From: Candidatus Dechloromonas phosphorivorans
GTDB lineage: Bacteria; Pseudomonadota; Gammaproteobacteria; Burkholderiales; Rhodocyclaceae
Length of the DNA: 64,000 nt
Reading direction: 5' to 3'
Assembly (NCBI GenBank): GCA_016709495.1
Contig: JADJMS010000022.1
Location: 1-64,000, forward strand
Positions within the stretch are counted from its first letter, which is position 1. Every line of letters starts with the position of its first letter. Both the position numbers and the translations under genes were made by a program. This document shows positions 36,326-48,264 of this stretch, in pieces. Below the pieces are notes generated by a model, which was not told where the DNA came from, searched no databases, and saw only the letters and a program-made list of their open reading frames with translations.

Positions 36326-37692
36326 GCGAACACGCAATGAACTTCATGCCTTCCGAGGGCTTCCGCGCCCGCTCCAAGGAAGTCGTCGAAAACCCCTTCC
36401 TGCGCCAGAGTTTCCGTGGCGCGATGGATTTCCTGATCAACAAGCGCATCACCCAATTCCCCAGTGCCGAAGAACTTGAAACACTGCGCACATTGGGCGA
36501 GCAGATTCGCCAGTACAACCTCGGCAAGCTGCCAACACTGCTGGTGCAACTTGAAGAAAGCCTGACGCGCAACGGCATTCAGGTGCATTGGGCTGAAACG
36601 CCGGATGAAGCCAACGCCATCATCCTCGGCATCTGTCAGAAGCACTCGGCCAAGCTGATGGTCAAGGGCAAGTCGATGGTCAGCGAAGAGATCGAGCTGA
36701 ATCACGCCTGCGAGGCGGCTGGCATCGAAGCGATGGAATCGGACATGGGCGAGTACATCGTCCAGTTGGCTGGTGAAAAGCCATCGCACATCATCATGCC
36801 GGCGATCCACAAGACCAAGGAAGAAATCGCCCGCCTGTTCCATGAAAAGGTCGAAGGCGTTGATTACACCGACAACGTCGATGAGCTGATCCAGATCGGC
36901 CGCAAGGTACTGCGTGAGAAATTTTTGGTCGCCGACATTGGCTTGTCGGGCGTCAATTTTGCCGTCGCCGAAACCGGCACGCTGTGCCTGGTCGAAAACG
37001 AGGGCAACGGCCGCCTGAGCACGACGGCACCGCCGGTGCATATCGCCATCACCGGCATCGAAAAAATCGTCGAAAAGCTCGACCATGTGCCGCCCCTGCT
37101 CTCTCTGCTGACACGCTCGGCCACCGGCCAGAACATTTCGACCTACTTCAACATGATCTCAGGGCCGCGTAAGGCTGACGAGAAGGATGGCCCGACGGAA
37201 GTTCATCTGGTGCTGCTCGACAACGGCCGTACCCAGGCCTATGCCGACGAACAGTTGCGCAAAACCCTGCAATGCATCCGCTGCGGCGCCTGCATGAATC
37301 ACTGTCCGGTTTATACGCGGATTGGCGGCCATGCTTACGGCACAACCTACCCCGGCCCGATCGGCAAGATCATCTCACCGCACATGCTGGGGCTGGACGC
37401 CACCAAGACGATGGCGACTGCCTCGACCCTGTGCGGCGCCTGCGGCGAAGTCTGCCCGGTAAAGATTCCAATTCCCGACCTGCTGATGCGCCTGCGCGAA
37501 GAATCATTCAGCGAACCGCACGTGGCCTGGGCGATGGTCTATCGCTCGCCATCCTTGTACAAAGTGGCGACCTGGCTGGGTAGCAGATTTAACTGGCTGA
37601 CGCCTTCCAATCAAGGTCCATGGACGTCAGTTCGAACCCCCCTAAAACCAGCGCCGAAGCGTTTGCGCGATCTTCTCAAGGAAAGAGCATGA
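36322..37692 (+). CDS. lutB: Lactate utilisation Fe-S protein LutB/LldF
   Basis: 456 residues. An N-terminal LUD domain (VKGKSMVSEEIELN, FAVAETGTLCLVENEGNGR) is followed by a ferredoxin-like module with two 4Fe-4S motifs, CIRCGACMNHCPVY and CGACGEVCPVKI. A C-terminal helix region ends LRDLLKERA. LutB passes electrons from lactate to the quinone pool. The stop overlaps the next start (ATGA at 37689-37692). Confidence 0.93.
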   Translation: MSEHAMNFMPSEGFRARSKEVVENPFLRQSFRGAMDFLINKRITQFPSAEELETLRTLGEQIRQYNLGKLPTLLVQLEESLTRNGIQVHWAETPDEANAIILGICQKHSAKLMVKGKSMVSEEIELNHACEAAGIEAMESDMGEYIVQLAGEKPSHIIMPAIHKTKEEIARLFHEKVEGVDYTDNVDELIQIGRKVLREKFLVADIGLSGVNFAVAETGTLCLVENEGNGRLSTTAPPVHIAITGIEKIVEKLDHVPPLLSLLTRSATGQNISTYFNMISGPRKADEKDGPTEVHLVLLDNGRTQAYADEQLRKTLQCIRCGACMNHCPVYTRIGGHAYGTTYPGPIGKIISPHMLGLDATKTMATASTLCGACGEVCPVKIPIPDLLMRLREESFSEPHVAWAMVYRSPSLYKVATWLGSRFNWLTPSNQGPWTSVRTPLKPAPKRLRDLLKERA

Positions 37693-40454
37693 GCGCTGTC
37701 AGCGATGCCCTGCGTAAAAAACTCCCAACCGAACAGGTCATCACCGATGAACTGCGTCGTCTGGCCTACGGCACCGACGCCAGCTTTTACCGGCTGATCC
37801 CGGAAGTTATCGCCGTTGTCGAGTCAGAAAATGACCTGAAAACGGTGTTGACCGCAGCCAAGGCCAACCAGCGTCCTGTCACCTTCCGCGCTGCCGGCAC
37901 CAGCCTTTCCGGGCAAGCGATCACCGATGGCGTACTAGCACTGATCGGCGAAGGTTTTGCGACCTATGAGCTGAATGCCGACGCAAGCAAAGTGAAGTTA
38001 GGCCCCGGCATCATTGGTGGTGAAGTGAATCGCCGCCTGGCACCCTTCGGTAAAAAAATCGGCCCGGATCCGGCCTCGATCAATGCCTGCAAGATCGGCG
38101 GGATTGCCGCCAACAACGCCTCCGGCATGTGCTGCGGCACGGCTCAAAACAGCTATCGCACAGTAGCCGGCATGCGCGTCATGCTCGCCGACGGCACGCT
38201 GCTTGATACGGAAGACCCAATCAGCATTGCCGCCTTTTCACAAAGCCATGCGGTTTTGCTCGGCGAACTGGAACGACTCGGCAGCGATACACGCAATAAC
38301 GCCAATCTAGCCGAGCGCATCCGCCACAAGTTCAAGATCAAGAACACGACCGGCTACAGCCTCAATGCGCTGGTTGATTACGTTGATCCCATCGACATCC
38401 TGTCGCACCTGATGATCGGTTCCGAAGGCACACTGGGCTTTATTTCACGCATCACCTACAACACCGTGGTCGAAGACCCGTACAAGGCCAGCGCCCTGGT
38501 ATTCTTCCCGGATATCCGCACCGCCTGCGAAGCGGTCATTCGCCTCAAGCCACAGCCGGTTTCTGCCGTCGAGCTGCTCGACCGCCCTGCCCTGCATTCG
38601 GTCGAAAACAAGCCCGGCCTGCCGACCATCATGCGCGAACTCGGCGAAGAAGCGGCGGCGCTGCTGATCGAGGTTCGATCTGCTACGGTCGACGGCCTAA
38701 ATGAGCGGATTTCTGCAGTCCATGCCGCGATGGAAGGTGTTGCAACGGTTGAGCCGATGGTCTTTTCGACCGACCCAGCCACCTGCGACATGTACTGGAA
38801 GGTACGCAAAGGTACTTTCCCGGCGGTTGGCGCCATGCGCCGCACCGGCACCACGGTTTTGATCGAGGACGTTGCCTTCCACATCGACCGCCTGGCCGAT
38901 GCGGTACTCGACCTGCAAGCCCTGCTCCGCCACCACGGCTACCACGAAGCGATCATTTTTGGTCATGCCCTGGAAGGCAATGTGCATTTCGTCATCACCC
39001 AGGATTTTGGGGACAAGAGCGAAGTTGACCGTTACGCCCGCTTCATGGACGACCTCTGCCACATGGTGGTCGACAAATACGATGGTTCCTTGAAAGCCGA
39101 ACACGGCACCGGGCGCAACATGGCGCCGTTCGTCGAACTGGAATGGGGCAAGGAAGCGGCAGACCTGATGCGCAAGATCAAGCGCCTGTTCGACCCGGAA
39201 AACCTGCTCAACCCCGGCGTCATTCTCAACGACAACCCGCACGCTCACCTCGAAAACCTCAAGCCGATGCCGGCCGCCGAGGACATCGTCGACCGCTGCA
39301 TCGAATGTGGTTTCTGCGAACCGCTTTGCCCGTCACACCGCCTGACACTCTCACCGCGCCAGCGTATCGTCAGTGTTCGCGAATTGTCACGCCGCGCTGC
39401 CAATGGCGAACCCGCCGGCCAAGTCGGCGACGACTACGCCTACATGGGTCTCGACACCTGTGCCGGTTGCGGCCTCTGCTCAACCGCCTGCCCGGTCGGC
39501 ATCGATACCGGTGACATGACCCGCCGTTTGCGCGGTCGCAAACTGGGCGATACGACACGTGCGGTCAACGCGTGGACTGGCAATAATTTTGGCACCCTGG
39601 CCAATGCCTCGCGCCTGGGGCTGAGTGTCGGCCATGCTGTTTCGAGCGTGCTCGGCGACAACTTCCTTGGCCGGATTTCCGGCGGCGCCTGGAAGAAAAA
39701 CATGCCGCATGCCGGTAAGGTACCGCTGGCCCGCATCGCGGAAGGCGATCCCGTTGTCTATTTCCCGACCTGTGGCGGCCGTATTTTTGGCCCGTCAAAA
39801 TCCGGTGAAATGCAGCTTGGCGATGTCATTCTCGAACTGCTTACCCGCGCCGGCTATGCGCCGCGCCTACCTGAAGAATTTGACAAGCTCTGCTGCGGCC
39901 AAATGCTCTCGAGCAAGGGGATGGCCGAAGAAGCCGAAGCCATGTCGAACACGCTGGAAGCAGCCCTGATGAAAGCCAGTGACAATGGTCGCTACCCGGT
40001 CATCATGGATGCCAGCACCTGCACGGTACGCATGCAGAAACATCTCGCTGGCCGCATCGAACTCTACGATTTCCACGAATTCGCTCACGATGCGCTGTTG
40101 CCACGCCTGATGATCAACAAGGAAGCCGGCCCGATTGCCCTGCACGTCAATTGCAGCGTGCGCAAGAATGGATCGGATGCCAAGTTGAAGAAACTGCTGG
40201 AGGCCTGTGCTGATCAAATCATCGAACCAGCCGGCGTGACCTGCTGTGGCTTTGCCGGTGATCGCGGGTTTGCGGTGCCGGAACTGAATCAGCATGCCCT
40301 GCGCAAAATCCACGACGAGCTGCCTTCAAGCTGCGCCTGCGGTGTCTCGACCAATCGCACCTGCGAAATCGGCCTGACCGCAGAAACCGGGCGTACCTAC
40401 CAATCCATCGCTTATTTGCTCGAAAAATGCAGTCGACCGCAGCCGGCATGTTGA
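37689..40454 (+). CDS. FAD-binding and Fe-S D-lactate dehydrogenase / glycolate oxidase-like protein
   Basis: 921 residues. N-terminal PCMH-type FAD domain (about 40-270, with FRAAGTSLSGQAITDG and KIGGIAANNASGMCCG), FAD-linked oxidase C-terminal domain (to about 530, with VIFGHALEGNVHFV and GTGRNMAPFVELEWG), then two 4Fe-4S motifs (CIECGFCEPLCPSH, CAGCGLCSTACPVG) and a CCG domain (PTCGGRIFG, KLCCGQMLSS, VTCCGFAGDRG). This is the large, single-chain D-lactate dehydrogenase type (Dld-II), a fusion of GlcD-like and GlcF-like parts; glycolate or 2-hydroxyglutarate remain possible substrates. It is last in the lut operon, so the cell oxidises both lactate isomers. Confidence 0.9.
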   Translation: MSAVSDALRKKLPTEQVITDELRRLAYGTDASFYRLIPEVIAVVESENDLKTVLTAAKANQRPVTFRAAGTSLSGQAITDGVLALIGEGFATYELNADASKVKLGPGIIGGEVNRRLAPFGKKIGPDPASINACKIGGIAANNASGMCCGTAQNSYRTVAGMRVMLADGTLLDTEDPISIAAFSQSHAVLLGELERLGSDTRNNANLAERIRHKFKIKNTTGYSLNALVDYVDPIDILSHLMIGSEGTLGFISRITYNTVVEDPYKASALVFFPDIRTACEAVIRLKPQPVSAVELLDRPALHSVENKPGLPTIMRELGEEAAALLIEVRSATVDGLNERISAVHAAMEGVATVEPMVFSTDPATCDMYWKVRKGTFPAVGAMRRTGTTVLIEDVAFHIDRLADAVLDLQALLRHHGYHEAIIFGHALEGNVHFVITQDFGDKSEVDRYARFMDDLCHMVVDKYDGSLKAEHGTGRNMAPFVELEWGKEAADLMRKIKRLFDPENLLNPGVILNDNPHAHLENLKPMPAAEDIVDRCIECGFCEPLCPSHRLTLSPRQRIVSVRELSRRAANGEPAGQVGDDYAYMGLDTCAGCGLCSTACPVGIDTGDMTRRLRGRKLGDTTRAVNAWTGNNFGTLANASRLGLSVGHAVSSVLGDNFLGRISGGAWKKNMPHAGKVPLARIAEGDPVVYFPTCGGRIFGPSKSGEMQLGDVILELLTRAGYAPRLPEEFDKLCCGQMLSSKGMAEEAEAMSNTLEAALMKASDNGRYPVIMDASTCTVRMQKHLAGRIELYDFHEFAHDALLPRLMINKEAGPIALHVNCSVRKNGSDAKLKKLLEACADQIIEPAGVTCCGFAGDRGFAVPELNQHALRKIHDELPSSCACGVSTNRTCEIGLTAETGRTYQSIAYLLEKCSRPQPAC

Positions 40455-40528
40455 GGATTTCCCTAACAGTCGAAAACCCGGTGAATTGCTAAGCTACGCC
40501 CCACTCAAGAATTTCTAGGAGAACACCC

Positions 40529-40981
40529 ATGTACAAAAATATTCTCGTCGCCATCGACGATAGTGAAACTTCGCAGTGCGCCCTCAAGGAAGCCCTGCAC
40601 ATTGCCCGCACCAGCAATGCCAAGCTTTACATTGCCCACGTCACCGATGAATCCCTCCTGAACATGCATGGCCACGTCTTTGCCCATATGGCAGAACAAG
40701 AGGCGGCTGGCGCAGTCACGACGCTAGCTCAAGCGGGTCAAAAGTTGCTGGTTGAGGCCATGCTGTTGGCTGACGGTATTGAAGCAGAAGCGCTGCTACT
40801 GCAAGCCAACAATCGCCGCGTCTCGGAAACCGTAGTGGACAAATCGAAAGAGCTGAATGTCGATCTGATCATCATCGGCCGTCATGGTCGTCGTGGCCTG
40901 GCCACCTTCATTCTTGGCTCGGCTGCCGAACAAATCGCCCGCATCGCCGACGCCTCCGTACTTCTGGTCAGAAAGCACTAA
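40529..40981 (+). CDS. Universal stress protein, UspA family
   Basis: 150 residues. It begins MYKNILVAIDDSETSQCAL with the family's first strand and nucleotide-contacting Asp. The ATP-binding motif G-2x-G-9x-G-S is present as GRHGRRGLATFILGSAAEQI. UspA proteins bind ATP and support survival in stress or stationary phase. It follows the lactate operon after 74 bp with its own AGGAGAAC ribosome-binding site, and precedes ppc by 3 bp. Confidence 0.9.
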   Translation: MYKNILVAIDDSETSQCALKEALHIARTSNAKLYIAHVTDESLLNMHGHVFAHMAEQEAAGAVTTLAQAGQKLLVEAMLLADGIEAEALLLQANNRRVSETVVDKSKELNVDLIIIGRHGRRGLATFILGSAAEQIARIADASVLLVRKH

Positions 40982-40984
40982 GCA

Positions 40985-43744
<2,760 letters not shown>

Positions 43745-43753
43745 AATGGAGGC

Positions 43754-44569
43754 ATGGCCATTTTAAAACGCACAGTATTTTTTGTTTCCGACGGCACCGG
43801 CCTGACAGTCGAGGCCCTCGGACACAGTCTGCTCACCCAATTCGAGGATGTCGAATTCAAGCAGATTCGTATCCCGTTTCTTGATAGCGCGGATAAAGCG
43901 CATGAAGCAGTAGCGCGTATCAACGCGCAAAGCGAACTGGACGGGATTCGACCTATTGTTTTCACGACCTTGGTCAATGATGAACTGGCGAAGATCGTCC
44001 ATCTGGCCGATGCCTACAGCTTGTCCTATTTCGAGACTTTCCTTGCGCCACTGGAAGCCGAACTCGGGCTCACCTCCTGCCATCGCGTTGGACGATCGCA
44101 TGGTACTGCAGAGACATCGGATTACAAGAAGCGGATCGAATCGATCAATTACACACTGGCTCACGATGACGGCGTCACAGACCGCGATCTCGAGGAAGCG
44201 GACGTTATTCTGGTGGCCGTGTCGCGTTGCGGAAAAACCCCAACCTCGCTCTACCTGGCCATGCAGTTTGGGCTGAAAGCAGCCAATTACCCGCTGATTC
44301 CTGAAGACTTTGATCGTGGCCACCTACCTGGCACACTGGACAAGCATCGCAGCAAGCTTTTCGGCCTGACTATCCAGCCGGAAAGACTCAGCCAGATTCG
44401 CGAAGAACGCCGCAGCGGCAGCAAGTACGCCTCACTGGCCAATTGCCGCTATGAAATTGCCGAAGCCGAAAAAATGATGCGCCGCGAAGGCATACGCTGG
44501 CTGGATTCCTCAACCAAATCGATTGAAGAAATTTCGACCACCATCCTGCAGGAATTGAACCTACGCTAA
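43754..44569 (+). CDS. ppsR: PEP synthase regulatory protein PpsR (DUF299)
   Basis: 271 residues. Bifunctional ADP-dependent kinase and pyrophosphorylase that inactivates and reactivates PEP synthase by phosphorylating a threonine next to its catalytic His. It starts RTVFFVSDGTGLTVEALGHSLL. The P-loop-like VSRCGKTPTSLYLA and the RYEIAEAEKMMRREGIRWLDSSTKSIEE tail are characteristic. Its target ppsA is in the same window on the other strand. It overlaps the convergent TrmH gene by 9 bp. Confidence 0.95.
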   Translation: MAILKRTVFFVSDGTGLTVEALGHSLLTQFEDVEFKQIRIPFLDSADKAHEAVARINAQSELDGIRPIVFTTLVNDELAKIVHLADAYSLSYFETFLAPLEAELGLTSCHRVGRSHGTAETSDYKKRIESINYTLAHDDGVTDRDLEEADVILVAVSRCGKTPTSLYLAMQFGLKAANYPLIPEDFDRGHLPGTLDKHRSKLFGLTIQPERLSQIREERRSGSKYASLANCRYEIAEAEKMMRREGIRWLDSSTKSIEEISTTILQELNLR

Positions 44570-45280
44570 TTTGCGGCGCAATGCTTCAAACAGGCAAATG
44601 GCGGCGGCGGCTGCCACATTCAAGGATTCAACGGCACCCGGCATCGGAATCCGTATTCTGAGCCGGGCAGCAGCCAGCAGTTCGGGCCGACCGCCCTGCC
44701 CTTCGGCACCAAATACCCAAGCTAACGGACAATCCCAGTGCGCTTCGTAAAGCGAAGTTGCTTCATCCAACGTCGTGACGGCTGTCATTCCATGATCCTC
44801 GGCCATAAAACCCGCCAGATCGACTTCTTCATGGATCGACAGGGCAAAGTGCGCGCCTTGTCCGGCGCGCAAGACCTTGGGCGACCAGGCTGCAGCACAA
44901 CCCGGTGACAACAAGGCCTGCTTAATCCCGGCAGCAGCGGCTGTACGCAGCAAAGTCCCGACATTACCTGGATCTTGCACGCTGTCCAATAAAATCGCGT
45001 CGTTTTCGCGGTCGACCGTAACAGATGCGCTTGGCATCCTGATGATGGCCAGCAAACCACTAGGCGTATCAACCAGGCCAAGATCGCGCATCAGACTATC
45101 GGCCAGCACCACCGTTTCGCGACCAGCGATAAAGGCAGCAATCTCGTTACCCGTCTGAGCTGATTCAGTAACAACTAAAGTCTCAACGAGGCCAAAGGCC
45201 GCTTCGTAAGCCTCCACCAGATGCACGCCATCAAGCAGTGTCTGCCCGGTTTTCCGACGCTCACGCCCGGATTCAGCCAA
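44561..45280 (-). CDS. TrmH-family RNA 2'-O-methyltransferase (SpoU type)
   Basis: 239 residues. SPOUT fold with a trefoil knot: motif 1 LDSVQDPGNVGTLLRTAAAAG, motif 2 WVFGAEGQG, motif 3 IRIPMPGAVESLNVAAAAAICLFEALR. A short N-terminal substrate-binding domain (QTLLDGVHLVEAY) is present. It methylates a ribose in rRNA or tRNA using SAM; the site cannot be assigned. It lies 48 bp after rnhB as the last gene of the long minus-strand cluster. Confidence 0.88.
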   Translation of the reverse strand: MAESGRERRKTGQTLLDGVHLVEAYEAAFGLVETLVVTESAQTGNEIAAFIAGRETVVLADSLMRDLGLVDTPSGLLAIIRMPSASVTVDRENDAILLDSVQDPGNVGTLLRTAAAAGIKQALLSPGCAAAWSPKVLRAGQGAHFALSIHEEVDLAGFMAEDHGMTAVTTLDEATSLYEAHWDCPLAWVFGAEGQGGRPELLAAARLRIRIPMPGAVESLNVAAAAAICLFEALRRKLA

Positions 45281-45327
45281 TCGTTTTAGCTATTTAAAAA
45301 ATGCGTTGTCGCGCGACTGAATCAGTT

Positions 45328-45918
45328 TCATAGTAAGGAAAGTTGCCTGGCAACCGGACCAAAACTGCGCCGATGTACCGGTGAGGCACCGTGCTCTTCC
45401 AGCGCCTTAAAATGCGCGGCGGTTGGATAACCCATGTGTCGGTCAAAACCGTACATTGGGTATTGGGAATGTAAATCAAGCATCTCGGCATCACGCACGG
45501 TCTTGGCCAGAATCGAGGCTGCTGCAATCGAAGCAATCTTGCCGTCCCCCTTGACGATTGCCTCGCAGGGCACATCGAGCTTGGGGCAACGATTGCCATC
45601 GACCATTGCACCAGTCGGCCATACCGACAGCCCGGCCACAGCACGTTGCATGGCGAGCATGGTTGCATGGAGGATATTCAGGCGATCAATTTCTTCAACC
45701 GAGGCCGAAGCGACAAACCAGGCAACAGCCCGCTCACGAATCAGCACAGCGAGTGCATCACGCTTCTTTTCACTCAATTTTTTGGAGTCGTTCAACCCGA
45801 CAATTGGCCGCAAGGGATCGAGAATCACCGCCGCCGCAACCACAGTTCCCGCCAGCGGTCCGCGCCCGGCCTCATCAATCCCGCAAACCAGGCCCGGAGG
45901 GATGATCAGTTCAGGCAT
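45328..45918 (-). CDS. rnhB: Ribonuclease HII
   Basis: 196 residues. Cleaves RNA in RNA-DNA hybrids and at misincorporated ribonucleotides. GIDEAGRGPLAG supplies the first Asp-Glu pair, VDGNRCP an additional conserved Asp, and AASILAKTVRDAEM the region with the fourth metal ligand. The start overlaps lpxB by 13 bp, the usual arrangement at the end of the lpx cluster. Confidence 0.96.
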   Translation of the reverse strand: MPELIIPPGLVCGIDEAGRGPLAGTVVAAAVILDPLRPIVGLNDSKKLSEKKRDALAVLIRERAVAWFVASASVEEIDRLNILHATMLAMQRAVAGLSVWPTGAMVDGNRCPKLDVPCEAIVKGDGKIASIAAASILAKTVRDAEMLDLHSQYPMYGFDRHMGYPTAAHFKALEEHGASPVHRRSFGPVARQLSLL

Positions 45919-47054
45919 TCAATGACCGCATTGGCGGCCTTTTCAGCCGTATTCTGGCGCAACTGCAGATGAATCTCGGTAAAGGCTTCAGCTACCAGCG
46001 CAGCGTTTTCCTTGTCTTCATATAGCTTGACCAAGGCCTCAGCCAGATTCTCCGGCGTAGCCTGATCCTGAAGGATTTCCGGCACCACCGAACGGCCAGC
46101 CAATATATTCGGCAACCCAACGAAGGGCTGGTAGGCCATGCGCTTCATAATCCAGTACGAGAGCTTGGCGATTTTGTAGGTAATCACCATCGGCCGCTTG
46201 ATCAAAGCAGCTTCCAGCGTCGCGGTACCACTAGCCACCAGCGAGACATCAGCAGCACCGAGGGCGTCCTGGGCATGGCCGAATAAAAGACGGAAAGGCA
46301 CATCGTTGGCTTGCTGGGTGTAGATCGCCATCTCGAACTGCAAGCGCGTTTCGCGCGTGGTCAGCGGCACAACAAACAAGGCATTGGGCAGATAGCGCTC
46401 ACGAATGATTTTGGCCGTCTGAACAAAGGTTTCGGCCATTTTCTCAAGTTCACCGTTACGACTACCTGGCAGCAAGGCAAAAATCGGTATCTCGCGCGGC
46501 ATGGCGAGCTTCTCGCGCACGGCAAATTTGTTGGTTTCCAAGGGAATGATGTCCGCCAGTGGATGCCCAACATAGGTTACCGGTATCCGTTCTTTTTCGT
46601 AGAGCGGCGGCTCCATCGGAAACAAGGCCAGCACGCGGTTAACCGCCTTGGCGATTTTCTTGATCCGCCCGCCGCGCCAGGCCCAGATCGACGGACTGAC
46701 ATAATGAATGGTCTTGATGCCCGCCGACTTGAGATCGGTTTCCAGACCCAGATTGAAATCCGGGGCATCGACACCGATAAAAATATCCGGCTTGATTTCC
46801 AACAGGCGCTTCTTAAGCTGACGGCGAATACCGGAAATTTCACGGTAATGCTTGAGGGCATCGACATAGCCCATTACCGACAGTTTTTCCATTGGCCACC
46901 AGGCATCAAAGCCTTGCCCTTCCATGCGTGGACCGCCAATGCCGAAAAATACGGCATCCGGCAATTTGGCCTTCAACGCAGCAATAAGGTGGCCGGCCAA
47001 GAGATCCCCTGAGGCCTCTCCTGCCACCATGGCTATCCGTACAACATTACCCAT
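45906..47054 (-). CDS. lpxB: Lipid-A-disaccharide synthase
   Basis: 382 residues. Condenses UDP-2,3-diacylglucosamine with lipid X to the lipid A disaccharide on the inner membrane. It begins RIAMVAGEASGDLLAGHLI and contains FFGIGGPRMEGQGFDAW, YVSPSIWAWRGGRI, LLPGSRNGELEKM and SGTATLEAAL, all LpxB hallmarks. Its start codon overlaps the lpxA stop by 1 base. Confidence 0.96.
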   Translation of the reverse strand: MGNVVRIAMVAGEASGDLLAGHLIAALKAKLPDAVFFGIGGPRMEGQGFDAWWPMEKLSVMGYVDALKHYREISGIRRQLKKRLLEIKPDIFIGVDAPDFNLGLETDLKSAGIKTIHYVSPSIWAWRGGRIKKIAKAVNRVLALFPMEPPLYEKERIPVTYVGHPLADIIPLETNKFAVREKLAMPREIPIFALLPGSRNGELEKMAETFVQTAKIIRERYLPNALFVVPLTTRETRLQFEMAIYTQQANDVPFRLLFGHAQDALGAADVSLVASGTATLEAALIKRPMVITYKIAKLSYWIMKRMAYQPFVGLPNILAGRSVVPEILQDQATPENLAEALVKLYEDKENAALVAEAFTEIHLQLRQNTAEKAANAVIECLN

Positions 47055-47824
47055 CAGCGAATAATGCCTCGCTTGGAAATTGCCAGAAAATCGACGAAGC
47101 GTTGCACGTCAGGCTGTGTTTTCGCCTCTTCGGCAAGCTTGATTTTTGCCTCTTCAAGCAGCAGCCCTGATTTGTACAAGGTACGGTATGCGCGTTTCAG
47201 TGCGCTCAACGATTCGGCCGTAAAACCACGCCGCTTCAAGCCTTCAACATTAATGCCGTAAGGTTGCGCCGTATTGCCGGCAGCCATTAGATAAGGCGGT
47301 ATATCCTGCAAAACCACGGTACCCACCGCCGTCATTACATGCGCACCAACCCGGCAGAACTGATGAACACCGGTGTAGCCACCCAAAATTGCCCAGTCCT
47401 CAACCACGACATGACCAGCCAATTGGGCATTGTTGGCAAACGTTGTCTTGTTGCCAACCTGACAATCGTGGGCAATATGCACGTAAGCCATAATCCAGTT
47501 GTCGTCACCGATGCGCGTCACGCCAGCATCCTGCGCTGTACCCAGATTGAAGGTACAGAATTCGCGGATCACGTTGCGATCACCAATTTCCAAACGCGTC
47601 GGTTCGCCAGCGTATTTCTTGTCTTGTGGCACTTCACCGAGCGATGAAAACTGAAAAATACGGTTTTCGCGGCCAATTCGGGTATGCCCCTTGATCACAA
47701 CATGCGGCCCAATCACCGTATGCTCGCCGATTTCGACATCGGCGCCAATAATTGAGTAAGGGCCGATCTCGACGTTGGCAGCGATTTTCGCGCCCGGATC
47801 GACAATGGCTGTCGGATGAATCAT
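47054..47824 (-). CDS. lpxA: UDP-N-acetylglucosamine acyltransferase
   Basis: 256 residues from MIHPTAIVDPGA. Left-handed parallel beta-helix of hexapeptide repeats; IAHDCQVGNKTTFANNAQLAGHV carries the catalytic His, and the C-terminal helical domain follows from GINVEGLKRRGF. Adds the first acyl chain in lipid A synthesis. In-frame ATGs at 47833 and 47845 would overlap fabZ; the start at 47824 lies one base past the fabZ stop and matches the usual N-terminus. Confidence 0.94.
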   Translation of the reverse strand: MIHPTAIVDPGAKIAANVEIGPYSIIGADVEIGEHTVIGPHVVIKGHTRIGRENRIFQFSSLGEVPQDKKYAGEPTRLEIGDRNVIREFCTFNLGTAQDAGVTRIGDDNWIMAYVHIAHDCQVGNKTTFANNAQLAGHVVVEDWAILGGYTGVHQFCRVGAHVMTAVGTVVLQDIPPYLMAAGNTAQPYGINVEGLKRRGFTAESLSALKRAYRTLYKSGLLLEEAKIKLAEEAKTQPDVQRFVDFLAISKRGIIR

Positions 47825-47825
47825 C

Positions 47826-48260
47826 TTAGACATCGCGTTTGGCACACATCAAATTGGCTTCAGCCACCACCTGACCATCAACCCGGGCTTCAGCCTTGTA
47901 TTTCCAGATGCCACGCATCTGACGGACGATTTCGACGTGCAGATGCAACTGATCGCCCGGCATTACCGGTTTCTTGAAACGGCAGTCATCAATCCCGACA
48001 AAGTAAAAAACAGAGTTGGGATCAGGTTTTGCATCCATCGTCTTGAACGAAAGAATGCCCGCCGCCTGAGCCAATGCCTCCATGATCAACACACCCGGCA
48101 TCACGGGATGATGCGGAAAATGGCCGACAAAATATGGCTCGTTCATCGTGATGTTTTTGTAGGCATGGATTGATTTACCCGGCTCAACTTCAAGCACCCG
48201 ATCCACAAGCAGGAAAGGATAACGATGCGGCAGGTGATCTATAATTTCACGGATATCCAT
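47826..48260 (-). CDS. fabZ: 3-hydroxyacyl-ACP dehydratase FabZ
   Basis: 144-residue hotdog-fold enzyme of fatty acid elongation. YPFLLVDRVLE and the catalytic GHFPHHPVMPGVLIMEALAQAAG (His and Glu) are present. Placed between lpxD and lpxA, it balances the 3-hydroxyacyl pool shared by lipid A and phospholipid synthesis. Confidence 0.96.
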   Translation of the reverse strand: MDIREIIDHLPHRYPFLLVDRVLEVEPGKSIHAYKNITMNEPYFVGHFPHHPVMPGVLIMEALAQAAGILSFKTMDAKPDPNSVFYFVGIDDCRFKKPVMPGDQLHLHVEIVRQMRGIWKYKAEARVDGQVVAEANLMCAKRDV

Positions 48261-48264
48261 TTAA

